Origin: Pseudonocardia bannensis
Lineage (GTDB): Bacteria; Actinomycetota; Actinomycetes; Mycobacteriales; Pseudonocardiaceae
Direction: 5' to 3'
DNA: 33,679 bases
Assembly (NCBI RefSeq): GCF_012911875.1
Contig: NZ_JAAXKZ010000059.1
Span: 1-33,679 of the forward strand
Each line of letters starts with the position of its first letter. Positions within the stretch are counted from its first letter, which is position 1. The notes beneath the pieces are model-generated. The model was not told where the DNA came from. It saw nothing but the letters and a program-made list of their open reading frames with translations, and did no database searches. The position numbers and the translations under genes were made by a program. Shown here piece by piece: positions 1-9,632 of the stretch.

Positions 1-2
1 CG

Positions 3-1394
3 GTGGAGCGGCCCGCGCCGCCCACGGTGGAGCCGGTGCCCCCGGCCGCGGAGACCGCCCCGCCGGTGGAGCGACCGGCGCCCCCGGCTCCGACCGCTCC
101 GCCCCCGGCGCCCGAGCGTGCGGCGCCGCCGGTGGAAGCTGCGCCTCCGGCTGCGGAAACGGCGCCGCCCGTCGAGAAGCGCCCGGCTGCGGAAACGGCG
201 CCGCCCGTCGAGAAGCCCCCGGCTGCGGAAACGGCGCCGCCCGTCGAGAAGCCCCCGGCCGCGGAAACGGCGCCGCCCGTCGAGAAGCCCCCGGCCGCTG
301 AGACGGCACCCCCCGTCGAGAAGCCCACGCCTCCCGCCGAGACTCCGGTCGCTCCGCGACCGGCGCCGCCGGCCCCGGCCCCGGTCGTGGAGGAACCGCC
401 CTCGACCAACGGCTCGGCGCCCGCCGCGGCGACCGTCGCCCCGGAGGCCCCGCTCGCACCCGTCGAGCCCATCTCCCCGCCGGAAGGGCGCCTCGAGCGG
501 TTGCGCGGCCGGTTGTCGCGATCCCGCTCGAGTTTCGGCCAGAGTCTGCTCGGCCTACTCGGCGCCGGTGAGCTGGACGAGGAGTCGTGGGAGGACGTCG
601 AGGCCACCCTGCTGCAGGCCGACCTCGGCCCCGAGATGACCATGGAGCTCGTCGAGACCCTGCGCACCGAGCTGGCGGCCCGCGGCGTCCGCACGCCCGA
701 ACAGGCCCGCCAGTTGCTCCGTGAGGTGCTGACCGACGCCCTGCGCGCGGACCTGGACCGCTCGGTGCGGGCCCTCCCGCACAGCGGGCGACCGGCGGTC
801 CTGCTGGTCGTCGGGGTGAACGGCACCGGCAAGACGACCACCACCGGCAAGCTGGCCCGCGTGCTGGTGGCCGGCGGCCACCAGGTCGTCCTGGGCGCGG
901 CCGACACCTTCCGCGCCGCCGCCGCAGACCAGCTCGCCACCTGGGGGGAGCGGTCCGGTGCCGCCGTCGTGCGGGGTCCGGAGGGCGGCGATCCGGCCAG
1001 CGTCGCCTTCGACGCGGTCAAGCGTGGGGCCTCCGACGGGGCCGACGCCGTCCTGCTCGACACCGCCGGACGGCTGCACACCAAAACCGGCCTGATGGAC
1101 GAGCTGGGCAAGGTCAAGCGGGTCGTGGAGAAGCAGGCCGAGGTCGACGAGGTACTGCTCGTGCTCGACGCCACCACGGGCCAGAACGGGCTCATGCAGG
1201 CCAGGGTGTTCGCCGAGGTCGTCGACGTGACCGGCATCGTGCTCACCAAGCTGGACGGCACCGCGAAGGGCGGGATCGTCTTCCGGGTGCAGCGCGAGCT
1301 CGGCGTCCCGGTGAAGCTCGTGGGCCTCGGTGAAGGCCCCGACGATCTCGCGCCGTTCGAACCGGCGGCGTTCGTGGACGCGCTGCTGACCTGA
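3..1394 (+). CDS. ftsY: Signal recognition particle receptor FtsY (5' partial)
   Basis: SRP receptor GTPase. It docks the Ffh-ribosome complex at the membrane so that membrane proteins are inserted co-translationally. The frame is open from the window edge, so the true start lies upstream. Numbering from the first visible codon, residues 1-160 are a Pro/Ala/Glu-rich low-complexity tail. An N domain follows (about 162-255), then the G domain with GVNGTGKTT (from 271), DTFRAAA (301), DTAGR (353) and TKLDGTAKGG (415), ending with GLGEGPDDLAPF. These are the FtsY-type versions of the SRP GTPase motifs; Ffh, also in this window, has DLQRP and GLQGSGKTT instead. Acidic or low-complexity N-terminal tails are usual in actinobacterial FtsY, but this one carries a five-copy 12-residue repeat. 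A GC-rich hairpin follows the stop. The NG domain looks complete. Confidence 0.97.
   Translation: MERPAPPTVEPVPPAAETAPPVERPAPPAPTAPPPAPERAAPPVEAAPPAAETAPPVEKRPAAETAPPVEKPPAAETAPPVEKPPAAETAPPVEKPPAAETAPPVEKPTPPAETPVAPRPAPPAPAPVVEEPPSTNGSAPAAATVAPEAPLAPVEPISPPEGRLERLRGRLSRSRSSFGQSLLGLLGAGELDEESWEDVEATLLQADLGPEMTMELVETLRTELAARGVRTPEQARQLLREVLTDALRADLDRSVRALPHSGRPAVLLVVGVNGTGKTTTTGKLARVLVAGGHQVVLGAADTFRAAAADQLATWGERSGAAVVRGPEGGDPASVAFDAVKRGASDGADAVLLDTAGRLHTKTGLMDELGKVKRVVEKQAEVDEVLLVLDATTGQNGLMQARVFAEVVDVTGIVLTKLDGTAKGGIVFRVQRELGVPVKLVGLGEGPDDLAPFEPAAFVDALLT
150..329 (+). repeat. Five 36-bp in-frame tandem repeats in ftsY
   Basis: Five consecutive 12-residue units of the form AAETAPPVEKPP are encoded here with a strict 36-base period; the Glu-Thr pair recurs at residues 52, 64, 76, 88 and 100. 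The middle copies are nearly identical in DNA, and the first and last have drifted (AAGCGC and CCCACG ends). The near-identity suggests recent expansion by slippage or unequal exchange. The repeat lies in the disordered tail ahead of the NG domain. Confidence 0.95.
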
Positions 1395-1402
1395 CCCTCT
1401 TC

Positions 1403-1443
1403 CGGCCGGGTGCGCCGTCGAATCTCGTCGGAGCACCCGGCCG
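1403..1443 (+). terminator. Hairpin after ftsY
   Basis: A perfect 11-bp stem, CGGCCGGGTGC (1403-1413) with its complement at 1433-1443, closes a 19-base loop and starts 9 bases after the ftsY stop. No T tract follows, which is common for terminators in high-GC actinobacteria. It separates ftsY from the amtB promoter region. Confidence 0.6.
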
Positions 1444-1478
1444 CCCATATCGCACGGATGCGGTGAAAACCGCCGATT

Positions 1479-1498
1479 CGCCACCGGGTCCGGTGGCG
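1479..1498. repeat. Perfect 20-base palindrome upstream of amtB
   Basis: CGCCACCGG-GT-CCGGTGGCG is a 9-bp inverted repeat with a 2-base centre. It ends 2 bases before the GlnR-like half-sites. It could be a second terminator hairpin for ftsY or a protein-binding dyad in the amtB promoter; the sequence does not decide between these. Confidence 0.5.
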
Positions 1499-1500
1499 CG

Positions 1501-1570
1501 GTAACTCGCTCGTAACCCACGGGCGGGGCGCGTTCATCACGCGGAAACAGCAGGCGCCCGCGACCGAAAC
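1501..1570 (+). promoter_or_regulatory. Putative GlnR operator region of amtB
   Basis: GTAAC-N6-GTAAC at 1501-1516 has the half-site and 11-base spacing of the actinobacterial GlnR box (gTnAC-n6-GaAAC). Two further GAAAC half-sites start at 1544 and 1566, 22 bases apart, which is twice the half-site period. They are one base out of phase with the first pair. The region lies 69-138 bases upstream of the amtB start. GlnR control of amtB-glnK-glnD is established in Streptomyces and mycobacteria. The assignment here rests on motif and position only. Confidence 0.5.
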
Positions 1571-1638
1571 ATGGCGCTCCGACCATTCCCGCAACACACC
1601 TTGCCGCCCAGCATGCGGCGTGAACGGGAGGGAGTTCC

Positions 1639-3012
1639 GTGGACGCGTTGAACAACGGCGATACCGCGTGGATGCTCGCCAGCACCGCGCTGGTGCTGCT
1701 CATGACGCCAGGACTGGCGCTCTTCTACGGAGGCATGGTCCGCAGCAAGAGCGTCCTGAACATGATGATGATGAGTCTCGGCGCGATGGGTCTCATCGGT
1801 GTTCTGTGGGTGCTCTACGGCTACTCGATGGCCTTCGGGAACGACGTGGGCAGCGGTCTGCTGGGCAACCCGGCCGAGAACGCCGGCCTGCAGGGCCTTT
1901 TCGTCGGCACCTATACCGGTGATTCGCCCGACTACCCGCTGTCCGGATCCATCCCGGCGCTCGCATTCGTCGGATTCCAGGCCACGTTCGCGATCATCAC
2001 CGTCGCCCTCATCTCCGGTGCGGTCGCCGATCGCATGCGTTTCGGCCCGTGGCTCCTCTTCGCCGGGATCTGGGCGACCATCGTGTACTTTCCCGTCGCG
2101 CACTGGGTGTTCGCCTTCAGCAGCGCGGACGGCTCGGTCGTCGGCGGCTGGATCGCCAACGACCTCAAGGCGATCGACTTCGCCGGTGGCACCGCCGTGC
2201 ACATCAACGCCGGTGTCGCGGCGCTCGCCCTGGCGATCGTCATCGGCAAGCGCCGTGGTTGGCCGCGTGAGGCCATGCGGCCGCACAACCTGACGCTGGT
2301 CATGCTGGGCGCCGGTCTGCTGTGGTTCGGCTGGTTCGGCTTCAACGCGGGCTCCGCCCTGGGCGCCAACGGCACCGCGGCGTTCGCGCTGGTCAACACG
2401 ATCGTCGCCACCAGTGCCGCGATGCTCGCCTGGCTGCTCGTCGAGCGGATCCGCGACGGCAAGCCGACCAGCCTCGGTGCCGCGTCCGGCATCGTCGCGG
2501 GTCTGGTCGCCATCACCCCGGCCTGTTCCTCGGTCTCGCCGCTGGGCGGGATCGCGATCGGCGGCATCACCGGCGCGCTGTGCGCCCTGGCCGTCGGCCT
2601 GAAGTACCGCTTCGGCTACGACGACTCGCTCGACGTCGTCGGGGTCCACCTCGTCGGTGGTCTCGCCGGCACCGTGCTCATCGGCTTCTTCGCCGACCCG
2701 GGCTCGCCCGCCGCGGTCGCCGGCCTGTTCTACGGCGGCGGGGTCGACCAGTTGTGGCGCCAGGTCGTCGGGGCGCTCGCGGTCCTGCTCTACTCCGGCA
2801 TCGTCACCGCGATCATCGCGCTCCTCGTCAAGGCCGCCATCGGCCTGCGGGTCACCCCGGAGGCCGAGGCCACCGGCATCGACGAGACCGAGCACGCCGA
2901 GACCGGCTACGACTTCTCCAGCCTGCGCGGTGGCGGCGGCCTCGGCACCGCCCGCCCGCCCGTCACGCGGACGCCCGGCCAGGTTCCGGCCACCGCAGGC
3001 AAGGAGAGCTGA
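1639..3012 (+). CDS. amtB: Ammonium transporter AmtB
   Basis: Amt/Rh-family inner-membrane channel for ammonium uptake, regulated by PII binding to its cytoplasmic face. The 457-residue protein has about eleven hydrophobic helices and the family landmarks: an N-terminal TPGLALFYGGMVR segment, the first conserved pore histidine in AGGTAVHINAGVAA, the HNLTLVMLGAGLLWFGWFGF helix and the second pore histidine in VVGVHLVGGLAGT. The cytoplasmic C-terminus extends about 40 residues past the last helix, with an acidic TEAEATGIDETEHAETGYD stretch. The GTG start at 1639 is chosen because GGAGGGAG (1627-1634) sits at SD distance and the product begins exactly where the family does. The PII gene follows after 3 bases, the classic amtB-glnK pairing. 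Confidence 0.97.
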   Translation: MDALNNGDTAWMLASTALVLLMTPGLALFYGGMVRSKSVLNMMMMSLGAMGLIGVLWVLYGYSMAFGNDVGSGLLGNPAENAGLQGLFVGTYTGDSPDYPLSGSIPALAFVGFQATFAIITVALISGAVADRMRFGPWLLFAGIWATIVYFPVAHWVFAFSSADGSVVGGWIANDLKAIDFAGGTAVHINAGVAALALAIVIGKRRGWPREAMRPHNLTLVMLGAGLLWFGWFGFNAGSALGANGTAAFALVNTIVATSAAMLAWLLVERIRDGKPTSLGAASGIVAGLVAITPACSSVSPLGGIAIGGITGALCALAVGLKYRFGYDDSLDVVGVHLVGGLAGTVLIGFFADPGSPAAVAGLFYGGGVDQLWRQVVGALAVLLYSGIVTAIIALLVKAAIGLRVTPEAEATGIDETEHAETGYDFSSLRGGGGLGTARPPVTRTPGQVPATAGKES

Positions 3013-3354
<342 letters not shown>

Positions 3355-3369
3355 ATCCGGCCTGTCCCG

Positions 3370-3406
3370 GGGCCCGCTGTGCTGATCTCGTCGGCACGGC
3401 GGGCCC
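3370..3406 (+). terminator. Hairpin between the first PII gene and glnD
   Basis: A 13-bp stem, GGGCCCGCTGTGC (3370-3382) with GCACGGCGGGCCC (3394-3406), contains one G-U pair and an 11-base loop. It starts 15 bases after the PII stop and would separate amtB-glnK from glnD, or attenuate read-through. Confidence 0.6.
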
Positions 3407-3470
3407 TGGATCGTTCGGCAGATCTGCACAGTTCGTCCGGTAGGACCGGTACGAGGGGGAGCGCTCGGGG

Positions 3471-6199
<2,729 letters not shown>

Positions 6200-6226
6200 G
6201 CCCGTTCCGGCGAGCCGGGTGTTTTC

Positions 6227-6273
6227 AGCGAGGTGGCCTCACTGCGATCGAGTCGGAGCAAGGCCACCTCGCT
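6227..6273 (+). repeat. Dispersed 47-base palindromic element, copy 1
   Basis: The outer arms AGCGAGGTGGCCT (6227-6239) and AGGCCACCTCGCT (6261-6273) pair perfectly over 13 bp. Inside them the stem continues, with mismatches at three pairs, to a 5-base centre. It lies 28 bases after the second PII stop. A second copy of the same length and with 37 of 47 identical bases lies at 14331-14377, also just after a stop codon. It may act as a terminator for the glnD-PII transcript. Confidence 0.8.
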
Positions 6274-6325
6274 GCGGCGGGACGGCGGAGTGGAACGAAG
6301 CGTGTCGGCGAAACGTTCCCTGATC

Positions 6326-6916
6326 ATGACCCTTGCCGTCGCACCCACCGGCCCGGTGCGTCTCTCCGTGCCCGGCCGGACCCTGGTGCTGGTGGCCGGT
6401 ATACCCGGCGCCGGCAAGTCCACGCTCCTCGCGGGTGTGACCCCCCGCCCGGGCCTGGCTGTTCTGGACTCCCAGCGGTACCGCGACGTGCTGGCCCGCC
6501 GGCTGCCGCCCGGGACGCCCTATCGTTGCTACCGCCCGCTCGTGCACCTGCTGCACCGGCTCGCCATCGTGCGGGCCGCGCTGCTGGGTGCCGCCACCGT
6601 GCTCGTCCATCTGCCCGCGACCGGGGCGGTCCTGCGCACCGCGGTGATGGTGCTCGCTGTGGTGACCGGGCGGGCGGCCCACCTCGTGTGGTTCGACGTC
6701 GATCCCGCCGACGCCCTGTGTGGCCAGTCCGAACGCGGGCGGTTGGTGCGCTCCGGCTCGTTCGCCCGGCACGCGCGGCGGGCCACCCGGGTGGCCCGGC
6801 GACTGCGATCGGGAGAACGCCCGCCGGGCTGGGCGGACGTCGTCGTGCTGGGCCGTTCGGCGGCCCGTCGCGGGCTGATCCTGGACACCGACACACCGGT
6901 GGACGAGCACAAGTAG
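6326..6916 (+). CDS. Small P-loop ATPase, kinase-like
   Basis: A 196-residue protein with a Walker A motif, GIPGAGKST, at residue 25. Further on are a VLVHLPAT strand and VWFDVDPADALCGQ followed by Arg-rich segments. This resembles the polynucleotide-kinase/zeta-toxin-like branch of P-loop kinases, in which a short N-terminal nucleotide-binding core is followed by an arginine-rich lid. The substrate is unknown. The frame extends upstream through palindrome copy 1, but that extension is unlikely to be coding. ATG 6326 and GTG 6302 are both possible starts; the latter has GGAG 11 bases upstream, so the N-terminus is uncertain. The gene ends 10 bases before ffh and may be co-transcribed with it. 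Confidence 0.75.
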   Translation: MTLAVAPTGPVRLSVPGRTLVLVAGIPGAGKSTLLAGVTPRPGLAVLDSQRYRDVLARRLPPGTPYRCYRPLVHLLHRLAIVRAALLGAATVLVHLPATGAVLRTAVMVLAVVTGRAAHLVWFDVDPADALCGQSERGRLVRSGSFARHARRATRVARRLRSGERPPGWADVVVLGRSAARRGLILDTDTPVDEHK

Positions 6917-6926
6917 TCTCACAGGG

Positions 6927-8468
6927 GTGTTCGACACCCTCTCCGAGCGTCTCACCGCGACGCTGCGCGACCTGCGCGGCAAGGGCCGGTTGTCCGACGC
7001 CGACATCGATGCCACCGCGCGGGAGATCCGCATCGCGCTGCTCGAGGCCGACGTCGCGCTGCCGGTCGTCCGCACCTTCATCGCGAAGGTCAAGGAGCGG
7101 GCCAAGGGGGCCGAGGTCTCCGGGGCGCTGAATCCCGCCCAGCAGGTCGTCAAGATCGTCAACGAAGAACTCATCGGCGTCCTCGGCGGTGAGACCCGGC
7201 GGCTGGCCCTGGCCAAGGAACCGCCGAGCGTCATCATGCTCGCCGGTCTGCAGGGCTCCGGTAAGACCACGCTCGCCGGCAAGCTCGCGTTCTGGCTGCG
7301 CAACCAGGGGCACACCCCGCTGCTGGTGGCGGCCGACCTGCAGCGGCCCAACGCGGTCAACCAGCTGCAGATCGTCGGCGAGCGCGCCGGGGTCACCACG
7401 TTCGCGCCCGAGCCGGGCAACGGTGTGGGCGACCCGGTCGACGTCGCCCGCCGGGGCGTGCAGCACGCGCGCGACAAGATGTACGACATCGTCATCGTCG
7501 ACACCGCGGGCCGTCTCGGCGTCGACGAGGAGCTGATGCGGCAGGCCGCCGACATCCGCGACGCGACCCGGCCGGACGAGACGCTGTTCGTCGTCGACGC
7601 GATGATCGGTCAGGACGCGGTGGCCACGGCCGAGGCGTTCCGCGACGGCGTCGGGTTCACCGGCGTGGTGCTCACCAAGCTCGACGGCGACGCCCGCGGT
7701 GGTGCGGCGCTGAGCGTCCGTGAGGTCACCGGGCAGCCGATCCTGTTCGCCTCCAACGGCGAGAAGCTGGCCGACTTCGATGTCTTCCACCCCGACCGGA
7801 TGGCCAGCCGGATCCTCGGCATGGGTGACCTGCTCACCCTCATCGAGCAGGCCGAGCAGGTCTTCGACGCCGAGCAGTCGGCGGCCACCGCGCAGAAGAT
7901 CGGCACCGGCGAGCTGACGCTGGAGGACTTCCTCGAGCAGATGCTCGCGATCCGCAAGATGGGTCCGATCGGCAACATCCTGGGCATGCTGCCGGGCGCC
8001 AACGCGGGCCAGATGAAGGACGCGCTCGCCCAGGTCGACGACAAGTCGCTCGACCGACTGCAGGCCATCATCCGCGGCATGACCCCGGCCGAGCGGTCCG
8101 ATCCGAAGATCATCAACGGCTCGCGGCGGCTGCGCATCGCGAACGGCTCCGGGGTGACGGTCACCGAGGTCAACGACCTGGTCAACCGTTTCTTCGAGGC
8201 CCGCAAGATGATGAAGCAGATGGCCGGGCAGTTCGGTTTCGGCGGCGGGACGCGGCGGCAGTCCAAGACGCGCAAGGGCAAGAAGAGTGCCAAGGGTCGC
8301 AAGGGCCCGACGCAGCCCAAGGTGCGCGGTGGGATGCCGGGCGGGTTCCCCGACCTGTCGAAGATGCCGCCGGGGCTGCAGGAGCTGCCGCCGGGCCTGG
8401 GTGGCATGGACCAGCTGCCGCCTGGCTTCGACCCGTCGAAGCTGAACTTCGGCAAGAAGCCGCGTTGA
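6927..8468 (+). CDS. ffh: Signal recognition particle protein Ffh (SRP54)
   Basis: GTPase subunit of the SRP. It binds signal sequences and 4.5S RNA and hands ribosomes to FtsY, whose gene opens this window. The 513 residues show an N domain, then a G domain with GLQGSGKTT (from 107), DLQRPNAVNQL, DTAGRLG (192) and TKLDGDARGG (250). The methionine-rich M domain follows (about 300-460), with the RNA-binding segment SDPKIINGSRRLRIANGSG. A basic RRQSKTRKGKKSAKGRKG stretch and a Gly/Pro/Met-rich tail end the protein, as is common in actinobacteria. The GTG start at 6927 gives the expected N-terminus MFDTLSERL; the GGGG just upstream is only a weak SD. The stop overlaps the next gene's start. Confidence 0.98.
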   Translation: MFDTLSERLTATLRDLRGKGRLSDADIDATAREIRIALLEADVALPVVRTFIAKVKERAKGAEVSGALNPAQQVVKIVNEELIGVLGGETRRLALAKEPPSVIMLAGLQGSGKTTLAGKLAFWLRNQGHTPLLVAADLQRPNAVNQLQIVGERAGVTTFAPEPGNGVGDPVDVARRGVQHARDKMYDIVIVDTAGRLGVDEELMRQAADIRDATRPDETLFVVDAMIGQDAVATAEAFRDGVGFTGVVLTKLDGDARGGAALSVREVTGQPILFASNGEKLADFDVFHPDRMASRILGMGDLLTLIEQAEQVFDAEQSAATAQKIGTGELTLEDFLEQMLAIRKMGPIGNILGMLPGANAGQMKDALAQVDDKSLDRLQAIIRGMTPAERSDPKIINGSRRLRIANGSGVTVTEVNDLVNRFFEARKMMKQMAGQFGFGGGTRRQSKTRKGKKSAKGRKGPTQPKVRGGMPGGFPDLSKMPPGLQELPPGLGGMDQLPPGFDPSKLNFGKKPR

Positions 8469-9565
8469 CGGCGCCGCAGATCCCCGCGGCCGGGTACCGA
8501 CTGCGGGGCGTGCTGCTGCCCGGCGAGACCTCCGTCGAGTTGTACGTCGACGGGGCCGGCCGGATCACTGCAGAACCGCTGCCCGGCGCCGAGCCGCTGA
8601 TCGAGGCGGGCTGGATCCTGCCCGGCCTCGTCGACGCGCACTGCCACGTGGGGCTCGGCCCCTCCGGCGCCGTCGAGCTCGACGAGGCCGAGCAGCAGGC
8701 CCGGACCGACCGCGACGCCGGGACGCTGCTGATCCGCGACTGCGGCTCGCCGGTCGACACCGCCCCGCTGCAGGTCCGGGACGACCTGCCGGAGATCATC
8801 CGGGCTGGTCGGCACATAGCCCGGCCGAAGCGCTACATCGCGGGGCTCCCGGTCGACGTCGATGATCCTGCGCTGCTGCCCGACGTGGTGGCCGAGCAGG
8901 CCGGTGTCGGCGACGGCTGGGTCAAGCTGGTCGGTGACTGGATCGACCGCGGTGTCGGCGACCTGGCGCCGTTGTGGCCCGACGACGTCCTCGTCGAGGC
9001 GATCTCCGCCGCGCACGCGGCCGGCGCGCGGGTCACGGCCCACGTGTTCGGCACCGACGCCCTGCCCGGGCTGATCAACGCCGGCATCGACTGCATCGAG
9101 CACGGCACCGGGCTGACCGACGACCTGATCGCCGAGATGGCCAGGCGCGGCACCGCGCTGGTCCCGACGCTGATCAACGTCGAGACGTTCCCCGGGATCG
9201 CCGATAGCGCGACGAAGTACCCGGTCTACGCCGCCCATATGCGCGACCTGCACCGCACCGCGGGCAACGTGGTGCGCCGGGCCGTCGAGGCGGGTGTGCG
9301 GGTGTTCGCCGGGACCGACGCGGGCGGCGGGATCCGGCACGGCCGCATCGCCGACGAGATCGCGGCGCTGCACGCCGCGGGACACACCGACGCCCTTGGT
9401 GCCGCCAGCTGGGCGGCGCGGGAATGGCTGGGGCGGCCCGGTCTCGACGCCGGGGCGCCGGCCGACCTGGTGGTCTACCGGGCCGATCCGCGGGTCGACC
9501 TGGCGACGCTGCGGGAGCCCGCGCTGATCATGCTGCGTGGACGGGTGGTGCACGCGGCGGGCTGA
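8465..9565 (+). CDS. Amidohydrolase family protein
   Basis: Metal-dependent hydrolase of the amidohydrolase superfamily, closest in style to the imidazolonepropionase/prolidase-like group. The 366-residue barrel shows the metal ligands: VDAHCH (His59 and His61), a likely carbamylated or bridging Lys154 in WVKLVGDW, His193 in VTAHVFGTDA, His213 in CIEHGTGL and Asp285 in AGTDAGGG. Small beta-strand segments before and after the barrel (residues 1-50 and 335-366) form the usual composite sandwich. The start is TTG at 8465, overlapping the ffh stop as TTGA, so translation is coupled to ffh. No alternative start with an SD is visible close by. The substrate is not predictable. It ends at a strong terminator shared with the convergent gene. 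Confidence 0.88.
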   Translation: MTAPQIPAAGYRLRGVLLPGETSVELYVDGAGRITAEPLPGAEPLIEAGWILPGLVDAHCHVGLGPSGAVELDEAEQQARTDRDAGTLLIRDCGSPVDTAPLQVRDDLPEIIRAGRHIARPKRYIAGLPVDVDDPALLPDVVAEQAGVGDGWVKLVGDWIDRGVGDLAPLWPDDVLVEAISAAHAAGARVTAHVFGTDALPGLINAGIDCIEHGTGLTDDLIAEMARRGTALVPTLINVETFPGIADSATKYPVYAAHMRDLHRTAGNVVRRAVEAGVRVFAGTDAGGGIRHGRIADEIAALHAAGHTDALGAASWAAREWLGRPGLDAGAPADLVVYRADPRVDLATLREPALIMLRGRVVHAAG

Positions 9566-9586
9566 CCGCCGGCCCCGGGACGTGCG

Positions 9587-9618
9587 GAGGGGCCCACCGC
9601 GAGCGCGGCGGGCCCCTC
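9587..9618. terminator. Bidirectional terminator between convergent genes
   Basis: A 14-bp stem with one A-C mismatch and a GAGC loop: GAGGGGCCC at 9587-9595 pairs with GGGCCCCTC at 9610-9618, and the inner CCGC pairs with GCGG. It fills most of the 67-base gap between the amidohydrolase (plus) and the secreted protein (minus), and should stop transcription from both sides. Confidence 0.8.
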
Positions 9619-9632
9619 GTCCTGCTACCGGC

